From Chryseosolibacter histidinae (lineage in GTDB: Bacteria; Bacteroidota; Bacteroidia; Cytophagales; Cyclobacteriaceae), in NCBI RefSeq assembly GCF_018598225.1, contig NZ_JAHESF010000001.1, positions 62,001 to 126,000 on the forward strand: DNA of 64,000 bases, written 5' to 3'. This document shows, piece by piece, positions 54,789 to 62,738 of this stretch (position 1 is its first letter; each line of letters starts with the position of its first letter). The notes under the pieces are model-generated. The model had not been told where the DNA came from and made no database searches. It was given only the letters and a program-made list of their open reading frames with translations. The translations under genes and the position numbers were made by a program.

Positions 54789-55037
54789 GAAATTGGTGGA
54801 TTGACTTGACGCGCGAAAAACAATAGAGGTGAAGATCACCGCGAAAGTTTGCAATCGTTTTTTTGTCGGGCCGGGGATCGCATCAGAAATTACTGATGTG
54901 GGTCGCCGGTCATTGGGTTGGTGGTTCATAATATACCAGACAGCACTACCCCGGAAGAATCGCTTTTAGTTTCCGGGATTTTCATGCTACAAAATTATCT
55001 TCACGCGTTCACTTCCGGATTAAGAATTTCAAACAAT

Positions 55038-55060
55038 AAATTATAAAATTCACACAATCG
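55038..55060 (-). promoter_or_regulatory. Shared TGAATTTTATAATTT word before the RND operon
   Basis: At the 3' end of the araC-type gene, 250 bp before the TolC start, the minus strand reads GATTGTGTGAATTTTATAAT. A close copy (GATTGCTTGAATTTTATAAT) lies at 55944-55968, just before the araC-type start codon. It is a candidate site for that regulator; chance similarity of AT-rich sequence is possible. The remaining gap (54789-55037) shows only a small CCGGAA/TTCCGG stem. Confidence 0.4.
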
Positions 55061-55937
55061 CTTTCCGTATCGAATTCGGGGTAAGGTCGGTCTGTTTTTT
55101 AAAGAAGTTATTGAAGTAGGGAGGGTTTTCGAATCCTAACGAATAAGCGATCTCAGCCACGCTCCAGTCGGTGTGCAGCAGAAGGGCCCTGGCTTCTTTG
55201 ACCACACGTTCACTGATGTGTTCGGTGATGGTTTTGCCCGTGATCTCTTTTACAGCGCGGTTCAGGTGATTGGGGTGGATCGACAGCTGTTCCGCGTAAT
55301 CGTTTGCTGTTCTCAGTTTCAATGAATGCGCCAGGGAATCAACCGGGAACTGTCTTTCGAGAAGTTCGATGAAAAGGGTGGTGATGCGTGCCGAAGCGCT
55401 GGTATGATTCGCGGGCTCTCCCGGCTGAAGCTTCAGCGCCTCGTGTACGATCAGGTTCACGTAATTCCGCAGCAGATCGCACTTGTGTACATAGGAGGAA
55501 TCACGTTCCTCGAGCATTTTTTTAAAGATGCCGCTGATGCCGGCTTCCTGTTTTTTATTGACAAAGAAAACGGGATTGACACCCGTCTGTGTGAGCGGTG
55601 ATTCACGGATGGTGGCGTTCTTCCGTACATCGATAAAATCTTCCGTAAAAAGGCAGAAATAACCCGATTGCACTTCAGAGGTCGCTTCCCATGAATAGGG
55701 TACCTTGGGATTGAAGAAAACAAGCGCGTTCCGGTCTATGACAATGGTCTTGTCGGCAAAATGCAGGTTGCCCCGGCCGATGATCAGCGATATTTTATAA
55801 TAGTCCCGCCTGTTGTACGGAGCCTGTTTCTGGCAGAATTCCCGGTAGTTGACATTGAAATTCCCGAGCGCCTTTGCCGGACCGGAAAAGGTGGGATATC
55901 TGCTGTAAAAGTCCGCGATCGTCTCGGTTTTCTGCAT
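55050..55937 (-). CDS. AraC-family transcriptional regulator
   Basis: 295 residues from the ATG at 55937 (MQKTETIADFYSRYP); the frame runs up to 55964. An N-terminal cupin-like sensor domain (about 30-150: RNALVFFNPKVPYSWEATSEVQSGYFCLFTEDFI) is followed by the double-HTH AraC domain (about 195-295: DYAEQLSIHPNHLNRAVKEITGKTITEHISERVVKEARALLLHTDWSVAEIAYSLGFENPPYFNNFFKKQTDLTPNSIRK). It is transcribed in the same direction as, and just upstream of, the RND operon, which it likely controls. Confidence 0.9.
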   Translation of the reverse strand: MQKTETIADFYSRYPTFSGPAKALGNFNVNYREFCQKQAPYNRRDYYKISLIIGRGNLHFADKTIVIDRNALVFFNPKVPYSWEATSEVQSGYFCLFTEDFIDVRKNATIRESPLTQTGVNPVFFVNKKQEAGISGIFKKMLEERDSSYVHKCDLLRNYVNLIVHEALKLQPGEPANHTSASARITTLFIELLERQFPVDSLAHSLKLRTANDYAEQLSIHPNHLNRAVKEITGKTITEHISERVVKEARALLLHTDWSVAEIAYSLGFENPPYFNNFFKKQTDLTPNSIRKAIV

Positions 55938-55943
55938 GCTGGC

Positions 55944-55968
55944 AAAATTATAAAATTCAAGCAATCCG
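55944..55968 (-). promoter_or_regulatory. Shared TGAATTTTATAATTT word before araC
   Basis: Copy of the word found upstream of the RND operon, seven bases ahead of the araC-type start codon. A regulator bound here would block its own translation start region or promoter clearance. Nothing else is supported in 55969-56195. Confidence 0.4.
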
Positions 55969-56195
55969 TCAAACGACTTACATGAACGGAAGGCCTTTGT
56001 TACCGGATAACATTTTTACCATGCCCAACTGCCATTGCGGGCAGATGGATATCCCGTGCTGAAACGATTGTTCGGTCGGGAACGAACCTTTAAACGGCGG
56101 TTCCCCTTCGAATACACGAAGCAGGAATATGATTTTTTTTCTTATTTTGAATGGCGGGGCAGGCATGTGAAAAAGTTTACCTGTACTTTAAACGT

Positions 56196-58367
56196 ATGAC
56201 CAGACAATTTGATTCGAAACTTTTTGTTCTCATTACTTTAATAGTTGTATCAGCTTCATGCGGCAAGAAGAACACCGATGATTACGCCCGCTGGGATCTT
56301 GTCGGCGGCAACCGCGATGGAAACAAATACTCTTCCCTGGAGCAGATCGACACAACGAACGTTCAACAGCTCCGGGTGGCGTGGGAGTATCACACCGGTG
56401 ATGTTGACACCGCGGCGCACTCGCAGATCCAATGCAACCCCATTATTGTCAATGGCATTCTTTACGGTACTTCACCCAAGTTGAAGCTGTTCGCGCTCGA
56501 TGCGGCCACGGGTGTGGAGAAGTGGTCTTTTTTACCATTCGATAGCATCAAGGGAAACAAGGCTGCACATTTTAACCTGAACAATAACCGCGGCGTGGCC
56601 TACTGGAGTGACTCCAAAAACGATCACCGGATCTTTTACACCGCCGGCCCATACATTCATGCCGTGAATGCTGAAACAGGAAAGCTGATCGAGACCTTCG
56701 GGTCCGGCGGCAAAGTAGACCTTCACACCGGCCTGGGCGACGCGTTCGCTAACCTGTTCGTTACCCATACCTCCGCGCCCTCCATATACAAAGACCTGCT
56801 CATCACCGGAACAAGAGTGTCTGAGGGCATGGATGCAGCGCCGGGTCACATCCGAGCCTTCGATGTGCGCACCGGCGAGCTGAAATGGATCTTCCACACC
56901 ATACCACAGGCAGGAGAACCGGGCCATGAGACGTGGGAGAACCCCGATGCGTGGAAGCTGACCGGCGGCGCCAACAACTGGATGGGAATGACGATAGACC
57001 ATGAGCGGGGCATCGCCTTCGTGCCCACAGGCTCTGCTTCCATGGACTTCTACGGTGGAAAAAGACGCGGCGCCAACCTCTATGCAGACTGCCTGCTGGC
57101 CCTCGATGCCAACACCGGCAAACGCATCTGGCATTTTCAATACATTCATCACAACACGTGGGATTGGGACCCTTCTTCCTATCCTGTGCTCGTTACCCTG
57201 AACCACGACGGAAAGAAAGTAGACGCCGTAGCGCAGACCACCAAGACCGGATTTGTTTTTGTATTTGAAAGAGAAACGGGAAAGCCGGTGTTTCCCATTG
57301 TTGAAACGCCTGTCGATACCGTTACGCGCCTTGTCAATGAGAAGCTTTGGCCCACACAACCCATTCCGCAGAGGCCCGCGCCTTTTGTCCGTCAGTCGTT
57401 CACAGAGAAAGATGTAAACCCCTATCTGCCGGAAGCTTCCCGCAAGGAAGTGATAGAACAGTTGAAAGGTTTTAATACAGGCCGGATGTTTACACCTCAG
57501 TCAAAAGAAGGCACCATCATCTTTCCAGGTTTTGATGGCGGCGCCGAGTGGGGTGGTCCTGCCGTTGACCCGGCCACAGGTATGCTGTATGTGAACGCCA
57601 ATGAAATGCCCTGGATCCTGAAGATGCTGGACGTGAACGAATCGGCGCAGATCGAGAACTATGGACAGGCCGGGCTTCGACTTTACAGGCAGCATTGTAT
57701 GTCGTGTCACGGCGCCAACAGGATGGGAGGAGGCACTTATCCGTCGTTGCTGGAGGTGAGCAAAAAATATACACCCGAAAGTTTTGTTGAGTTTGTCAAC
57801 GCCGGCAGAAGAATGATGCCCGGGTTCCAGCACCTGGACACCGAAGAAAAAAATGCCATCACAGCTTTCCTGCTCGAACGGAAAAAAGATATGGATCGCA
57901 AATACGAGCGCAAGCCATCAGCGGAAGAGGTCTTCAGAAAGTTGCCTTACAATATTTCAGGGTACAATAAATTCCTGGCCAAAGATGGCCTTCCGGCCAT
58001 CGCACCGCCGTGGGGAACATTGACCGCCATCGATCTGAATACCGGTGAGCACGTCTGGAAAAAAGTGCTGGGTGAAGATGAGCGCATGAAAGGGTTGGGA
58101 GCAAGCGTCACGGGAACAGAGAACTACGGAGGGCCGGTTGTAACGAAAGGTGGCGTGTTGTTCATCGCGGCCACCAAAGACTCGAAATTCAGAGCCTTCA
58201 ACAAACGCACGGGTGACGTGTTGTGGGAAACCACGCTGCCGGCTCCCGGTTTTGCAACACCAGCCACCTATGAGATCAACGGAAAACAGTTCGTTGTCAT
58301 CGCCTGTGGTGGAGGGAAGCTCGGAACCAGGTCGGGCGACTCGTATGTAGCCTTCGCGTTGGAATGA
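56196..58367 (+). CDS. PQQ-dependent dehydrogenase with internal cytochrome c domain
   Basis: 723 residues from the ATG at 56196 (MTRQFDSKLF), opening a lipoprotein signal ending VVSASC. An eight-bladed quinoprotein propeller (LRVAWEYHTGDVD, AASRKIW-like blades such as LDANTGKRIWHF, WDWDPSSYPVLV) is interrupted at about 490-590 by a cytochrome c domain with CMSCH at 501-505 and a methionine ligand candidate in RMMPGF. The propeller resumes with PPWGTLTAIDLNTGEHVWKKVLG. Such proteins oxidise sugars or alcohols outside the cytoplasm and deliver electrons via the heme. Single gene, divergent from araC. Its TGA is followed by a GTTGCCA heptad element. Confidence 0.88.
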   Translation: MTRQFDSKLFVLITLIVVSASCGKKNTDDYARWDLVGGNRDGNKYSSLEQIDTTNVQQLRVAWEYHTGDVDTAAHSQIQCNPIIVNGILYGTSPKLKLFALDAATGVEKWSFLPFDSIKGNKAAHFNLNNNRGVAYWSDSKNDHRIFYTAGPYIHAVNAETGKLIETFGSGGKVDLHTGLGDAFANLFVTHTSAPSIYKDLLITGTRVSEGMDAAPGHIRAFDVRTGELKWIFHTIPQAGEPGHETWENPDAWKLTGGANNWMGMTIDHERGIAFVPTGSASMDFYGGKRRGANLYADCLLALDANTGKRIWHFQYIHHNTWDWDPSSYPVLVTLNHDGKKVDAVAQTTKTGFVFVFERETGKPVFPIVETPVDTVTRLVNEKLWPTQPIPQRPAPFVRQSFTEKDVNPYLPEASRKEVIEQLKGFNTGRMFTPQSKEGTIIFPGFDGGAEWGGPAVDPATGMLYVNANEMPWILKMLDVNESAQIENYGQAGLRLYRQHCMSCHGANRMGGGTYPSLLEVSKKYTPESFVEFVNAGRRMMPGFQHLDTEEKNAITAFLLERKKDMDRKYERKPSAEEVFRKLPYNISGYNKFLAKDGLPAIAPPWGTLTAIDLNTGEHVWKKVLGEDERMKGLGASVTGTENYGGPVVTKGGVLFIAATKDSKFRAFNKRTGDVLWETTLPAPGFATPATYEINGKQFVVIACGGGKLGTRSGDSYVAFALE

Positions 58368-58517
58368 GCGGTTGCCAGTTGCCAGTTACCGGATAGCCAG
58401 TTTCGAGTACGGAGGACCATCACGCCTGTGTTTCAAATCCAGGTGATGCGAAGCACAGTTTAAAATGTTTAAAACACGCAGGAACCGGCAACTGGTAACC
58501 GGCAACTGGCAACTAGT
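58368..58517. repeat. Compound heptad element H11 (GTTGCCA type, conserved core)
   Basis: Left heptads (GGTTGCC, AGTTGCC, AGTTACC) begin 3 bp after the stop; right heptads (GGCAACT, GGTAACC) end at 58514. The core (GAGTACGGAGGACCATCACG and CAGTTTAAAATGTT..ACACGCAGG) is shared with H12 and in part H13, and contains its own inner stem. One of three copies at the 3' ends of three nearby genes. Confidence 0.75.
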
Positions 58518-58594
58518 ACCTAGTGACAACACCTTGTGTGATCCCCACAGTAGTGAATTGATCAGATCATTACCCAGACCCGGGCATTTTTACG

Positions 58595-58608
58595 AGCTAT
58601 ACATAGCT
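58595..58608. promoter_or_regulatory. Palindrome AGCTAT-AC-ATAGCT
   Basis: A perfect 14-bp palindrome flanked by TTTTTA and AAAAA, 66 bp before the start of the PA14/T9SS gene. It may be an operator or part of the promoter; weak evidence. Confidence 0.3.
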
Positions 58609-58673
58609 AAAAAGGAGTACTGCAACTCAAGGCATAAAATTAGTCGGTCATCGGTTTTAAAACAGACCCGTCT

Positions 58674-61226
58674 ATGAAAAAGACTCTACGCACGGTTGTG
58701 CTTATAGGGCTGACGTTGGCTGCAAGTGCCAGTGTATGCTTTTCTGAAGATCGCGCTCAAGGCAGTACCCCTGCCGGTTCAGGTTCGCCTGATTTCACAG
58801 CTCCCACTTTCACGTATGAGGTTCAGGAGCCCAGTGTTCTGCTGAAGTTCACAGACAACAGCAATGAAGACGACTACTATCGCATCTACCGGGTCGATGA
58901 AAATGGTGCAACAACCCTCATCGATAATATTCCCGGAAACCAACCCGGGGTAGAGCAGTTGTTCGACGATTCGGGCGCCCAGGGCGGAACCTATTACACT
59001 TATTACGCAGACGCTGTGCTGCAGAATGGCAACACGCTTTCCCGGGTAGCAGAAGTATATTTTCTGCAACCGCTCGAAGCCCCGATCATCCATATGGGCT
59101 ACCCCAACCTGGAAACCTGTGGCTCCGAGGTGCTTCTTGAATATGAGCATATCTATGATTCGCCCCACATCTACACTGAGATCTTCAGGTCATCATCGCC
59201 CACCAGTGGATTCGTCAAGGTGGCTACAACTACGTCCACATTGTACCTGGATGACGTGGCTCCTCGCAAAACATACTATTACAAAGTACGTGACGGCAGG
59301 GATGGTCACGTCTCTGGTTTTTCTGAGGTGAAAACAGTTACCGTGGAATCAGACTACTATGATCCGGAGCTCTCTGTGCGGATTGTCGACAGTGGCATTG
59401 AGATCACTTTGCGTGATAGATCTTACGTAGACGAGCATTACAGTCTCTATCAGGAAAGCACCGACGGCATCATTGTATTGAAGGAGATCGTACTTGCCGA
59501 TTCAGGCAGCACCTACACCATGGTGGATACTACCGTGCAGCCCAACACCGATTACACCTACGTGATCAATGCAAAAGTAAAAACGTACTGCGGCAAATAT
59601 TCATGGCCCTGGTATGAGGATGTAGCGTCGGCAACGATCAACGCAGGGCCTGGCCGTTCATGCGCTGGTGCAGGCAGCATCACCCGGGACCTGTGGACGA
59701 ACGTGCCCGGACTCAACCTCACGGATATCCCTTCAGGTCCTCCCACATCGACGGCTGAAATAACTACGTTTGAAACACCAAACTACGCCGGCAACAACTA
59801 TGCAGCGCGTATTTATGGCTATGTGTGTGTACCCCAGACCGGTTACTACACCTTCTGGATTGCCAGTGACGACCAAAGCGCACTGTACCTAAGTACCGAT
59901 GAACAGCCTGAGAACAAGTACAAGATAGCCTACGTGAATAAGGCCGTGAAATTCCGCGAGTACACCAAATATGCCTATCAGCAATCGGCGCCAACCCACC
60001 TGATCCAGGGAAGGAAATATTATATCGAGGCGCTGCACAAGGAAGGAAACGGTGCCGATCATATTTCTGTGGGATGGCAGATGCCGGATGGCACCTTGCA
60101 GCGGCCTATCCAGGGGCAGCACCTCATTCCTTATGAATATGAACCTAACATACCGCCAACAGTGACCATCATCGATCCGCCAGATAATTTTGAAGAGAAC
60201 TTTGCAAACGGCGTGTATATCCATGCTACGGCCTCAGATGCAGATGGCACCATTGCAAAGGTGGAGTTCATCATCAATGGAGCTAAAATGGCGGAGGATA
60301 TGAGCGCGCCATACGAATACCACTGGACTTACTTCCCCGAAGGCACCCACGAGATCATTGTAAAGGCGTACGACAACGGGAATGCTGTCGCCAGCGATAC
60401 CGTCACGTACATTGTAAATTATCCTGACTGCCCTAACGCCGGGCTGGTCAACTGGGAGATCTGGGATAACATTGGCGGCACGGACATTTCTTCCATTCCG
60501 GTAAATACCGAACCGTCTTTGGTGAATACACAGCTCGATTTCGAGACGGATCAATACCAGGGTAACAATTATGGCAGCCGCATCCGGGCCTACCTGTGCG
60601 TGCCGTCTACCGGTTATTACACGTTCTGGGTTGCGGCGGATGATAAAGCGCAGCTCTGGCTCAGCACCGATGATGATCCGGCCAACAAAAGACTGATCGC
60701 CTCGGTGAACAGTGCCACGCGTTACCGCCAGTATGACCGTTATGCATCGCAGAAGTCGTCGAGCATTTATCTCGAGAAGGGAATAAACTACTATATCGAG
60801 GCACTGCATAAAGAAGCCAATGGCAACGATCACTTGTCTGTGGGATGGCAATTGCCCGATGGTACCCTGGAACGCCCGATCAGGGGGATCAGGATGATCG
60901 AGTTCGCTCCGCAATATACTTTCGCCGCCGCCAGCACACCTGCAGAAAGGGTGCAGATCGATGATGCCGAAGTGGAGCGTATTTCCGTTTATCCCAATCC
61001 GGCCCCTGGCAGGCGCGTTTCCCTCACAGGACTCGGCGCTGATGAAGGCCCCGTTCGCATCCAGGTGATCTCTGCCGCCGGCGCTGTTATTGTTGACCAG
61101 ATATTTACATGCAGTGGTGACTGCGCGCAGATCGATCTCGATCTTGGCAAAAGTCCTTCAGGCCTCTATGCTGTTCAGATCATGCGTGGCAGAAAAAGAA
61201 ATGTGCTTAAATTAGTGCTGGAGTAA
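58674..61226 (+). CDS. Surface protein with two PA14 domains and T9SS sorting domain
   Basis: 850 residues. Signal peptide (1-24), two or three FN3/Ig-like modules (about 43-320), PA14 module 1 (about 325-489: GYYTFWIASDDQSALYLSTDE, YYIEALHKEGNGADHISVGWQMPDG), an Ig-like module (about 495-580: DADGTIAKVEFIINGAKMAEDMSAPYEYHW), PA14 module 2 (about 585-744, very similar to the first) and a type A T9SS C-terminal domain (about 770-850: ISVYPNPAPG ... GLYAVQIMRG). PA14 domains usually bind glycans. It is secreted and anchored by the type IX system; it has no enzymatic domain and may be an adhesin. Confidence 0.88.
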   Translation: MKKTLRTVVLIGLTLAASASVCFSEDRAQGSTPAGSGSPDFTAPTFTYEVQEPSVLLKFTDNSNEDDYYRIYRVDENGATTLIDNIPGNQPGVEQLFDDSGAQGGTYYTYYADAVLQNGNTLSRVAEVYFLQPLEAPIIHMGYPNLETCGSEVLLEYEHIYDSPHIYTEIFRSSSPTSGFVKVATTTSTLYLDDVAPRKTYYYKVRDGRDGHVSGFSEVKTVTVESDYYDPELSVRIVDSGIEITLRDRSYVDEHYSLYQESTDGIIVLKEIVLADSGSTYTMVDTTVQPNTDYTYVINAKVKTYCGKYSWPWYEDVASATINAGPGRSCAGAGSITRDLWTNVPGLNLTDIPSGPPTSTAEITTFETPNYAGNNYAARIYGYVCVPQTGYYTFWIASDDQSALYLSTDEQPENKYKIAYVNKAVKFREYTKYAYQQSAPTHLIQGRKYYIEALHKEGNGADHISVGWQMPDGTLQRPIQGQHLIPYEYEPNIPPTVTIIDPPDNFEENFANGVYIHATASDADGTIAKVEFIINGAKMAEDMSAPYEYHWTYFPEGTHEIIVKAYDNGNAVASDTVTYIVNYPDCPNAGLVNWEIWDNIGGTDISSIPVNTEPSLVNTQLDFETDQYQGNNYGSRIRAYLCVPSTGYYTFWVAADDKAQLWLSTDDDPANKRLIASVNSATRYRQYDRYASQKSSSIYLEKGINYYIEALHKEANGNDHLSVGWQLPDGTLERPIRGIRMIEFAPQYTFAAASTPAERVQIDDAEVERISVYPNPAPGRRVSLTGLGADEGPVRIQVISAAGAVIVDQIFTCSGDCAQIDLDLGKSPSGLYAVQIMRGRKRNVLKLVLE

Positions 61227-61359
61227 GTTACCGGTTGCCAGTTGCCAGATAGCCAGTTTCGAGTACGGAGGACCATCACGCCTGCGTTTCAATCCAAGAA
61301 CAGTTTAAAATGTTGAAACACGCAGGAACCGGCAACTGGTAACCGGCAACTGGCAACTA
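61227..61359. repeat. Compound heptad element H12 (GTTGCCA type, conserved core)
   Basis: Begins with the base after the TAA stop (GTTACCG, then GTTGCCA twice) and ends 12 bp before the next start codon (GGCAACT, GGTAACC, GGCAACT twice). The inner stem CCTGCGTTTCAA with TTGAAACACGCAGG is strongest in this copy. It occupies the whole intergenic space. Confidence 0.75.
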
Positions 61360-61370
61360 AACTTTATACC

Positions 61371-62357
61371 ATGACCAACACTTCCACAGCCTTCCTCATC
61401 GCGTTTCTCACACTCACACTTCCGCTCTTCGTCGCCGCACAGAAGAAAGAGCCCGTAGCGGTGATCTTTGATACGGACATGGGACCGGACTATGATGACG
61501 TTGGCGCCATTACATTGCTGCATGCTTTCGCCGATAAGGGTGAGGCGAAGATCCTCGCTACCATGGCCAGCACAAAGTATGAAGGTGTGGCCGCAGTGCT
61601 GAGTGTGCTGAATACGTATTTCCGCAGACCTGATCTCCCGATCGGGGTTGCCGGTGGCAGGGCCCTCGAGCTGAAGGACTTTCAGCACTGGACCGATACA
61701 CTGATTGCAAAATATCCTCATCAGATAAAGTACAATCGTGAAGTTCCGGACGCTGTAAGCCTCTATCGTAAGGTGTTGTCGCAGCAGCCCGATAACAGCG
61801 TCACCATTATTACTGTAGGATTTTTAACCAACATCTCGGAGCTCCTTCGATCAAAAGCAGATCGATACTCACCCCTCAGTGGCCAGGAGCTTGTTCAGCG
61901 AAAAGTAAAAAAACTGGTGACTATGGCCGGAGGATTTCCTTCTTTCAGAGAATTCAACATTAAGGAAGATGCAGCCGCGGCGAAGTATACCTTTGAGCAA
62001 TTTCCCGGAACTGTAGTGTTCAGCGGTTTTGAGATCGGCGCCAGGATCAAGTCCGGGCTTCCGCTGATCAACAACAAGTCTATTCAGAAGAGCCCTGTGA
62101 AAGATGTTTTCAGGATCGGCATCGCCAGCGCGGCAGAAGACAAGGAGGGAAGAAAGAGCTGGGATCAGACAGCCGTGTTGGTCGCCATCCGTGGTCACAA
62201 ACCCTGGTACACACTGAAGGAAGGGAAGATCATTGTTGATGACAAAGGCAACAACCAATGGAACGACCAGGCAAAAGGTCAATTTTACCTGGCAGAAGAA
62301 GCGCCGCCCTCAGAAGTTACAGCGCTTATCAATGAGTTGATGATGCACCAACCTTGA
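61371..62357 (+). CDS. Inosine-uridine-type nucleoside hydrolase, exported
   Basis: 328 residues with a signal peptide (about 1-23, ending FVAAQ). The calcium-binding aspartate cluster DTDMGPDYDDVGA is at about 34-46, as in IU nucleoside hydrolases, and the VTMAGGFPSF segment and NITIITVGFLTNISELL follow the family. The C-terminal part (KSWDQTAVLVAIRG) contains the aspartate that completes the metal site. Periplasmic members release bases or hydrolyse related ribosides from outside nucleosides. The gene is separated from neighbours only by heptad elements H12 and H13. Confidence 0.88.
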   Translation: MTNTSTAFLIAFLTLTLPLFVAAQKKEPVAVIFDTDMGPDYDDVGAITLLHAFADKGEAKILATMASTKYEGVAAVLSVLNTYFRRPDLPIGVAGGRALELKDFQHWTDTLIAKYPHQIKYNREVPDAVSLYRKVLSQQPDNSVTIITVGFLTNISELLRSKADRYSPLSGQELVQRKVKKLVTMAGGFPSFREFNIKEDAAAAKYTFEQFPGTVVFSGFEIGARIKSGLPLINNKSIQKSPVKDVFRIGIASAAEDKEGRKSWDQTAVLVAIRGHKPWYTLKEGKIIVDDKGNNQWNDQAKGQFYLAEEAPPSEVTALINELMMHQP

Positions 62358-62503
62358 ATGGTTGCCAGTTGCCGGTTACCGGATGGCCGGTTTCGGGTGG
62401 TCTGACCATCACGCTTGTGTTTCAAAGGCTAACGATACGAAGCACAATTTAAATGGTTAACACTGCACGAACCGGCAACTGGCGACCGGCAACCGGCAAC
62501 TAA
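62358..62503. repeat. Compound heptad element H13 (GTTGCCA type, diverged core)
   Basis: Third copy: GGTTGCC, AGTTGCC and GGTTACC to the left, GGCAACT, GGCGACC and GGCAACC to the right. The core keeps GACCATCACGC, TGTGTTTCAAA and ACGAAGCACA but has diverged elsewhere. It lies between convergent genes; the following AAGTCGT-TC-ACGACTT (62502-62519) is a small palindrome overlapping the DUF2798 stop. Confidence 0.75.
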
Positions 62504-62508
62504 GTCGT

Positions 62509-62733
62509 TCACGACTTAATCAACCTCGACACAACACCCTGCACCTTCGGTCCCAGGAACAGGATGGCGGGGATCACCACCACATAAGCTGTACCCCATG
62601 ACCTCAACCAGATTCCCAGAAACTTTTCTGAGAATCCGATATTGATGCTGATCAGTGTGAACGAGATAATACCGGTGGTGATAATGCCCATCATCAGGGC
62701 GAAAGCGATCCGTTGTTTAACTTCAGTTTTCAT
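62509..62733 (-). CDS. DUF2798-family small membrane protein
   Basis: 74 residues from the ATG at 62733 (MKTEVKQRIAFALMMG); a longer frame to 62784 would overlap the thiolase end. Two transmembrane helices (IAFALMMGIITTGIISFTLISIN and WLRSWGTAYVVVIPAILFLGP), the size and layout of DUF2798 proteins, whose function is unknown. It starts 5 bp after the thiolase stop, so it is probably the last gene of that operon. Confidence 0.78.
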   Translation of the reverse strand: MKTEVKQRIAFALMMGIITTGIISFTLISINIGFSEKFLGIWLRSWGTAYVVVIPAILFLGPKVQGVVSRLIKS

Positions 62734-62738
62734 AATCT

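Noticed and set aside
58368-62503. CRISPR array
   Set aside because: Repeats are 7-bp words and inverted arms without 30-40 bp direct repeats, uniform spacers or cas genes.
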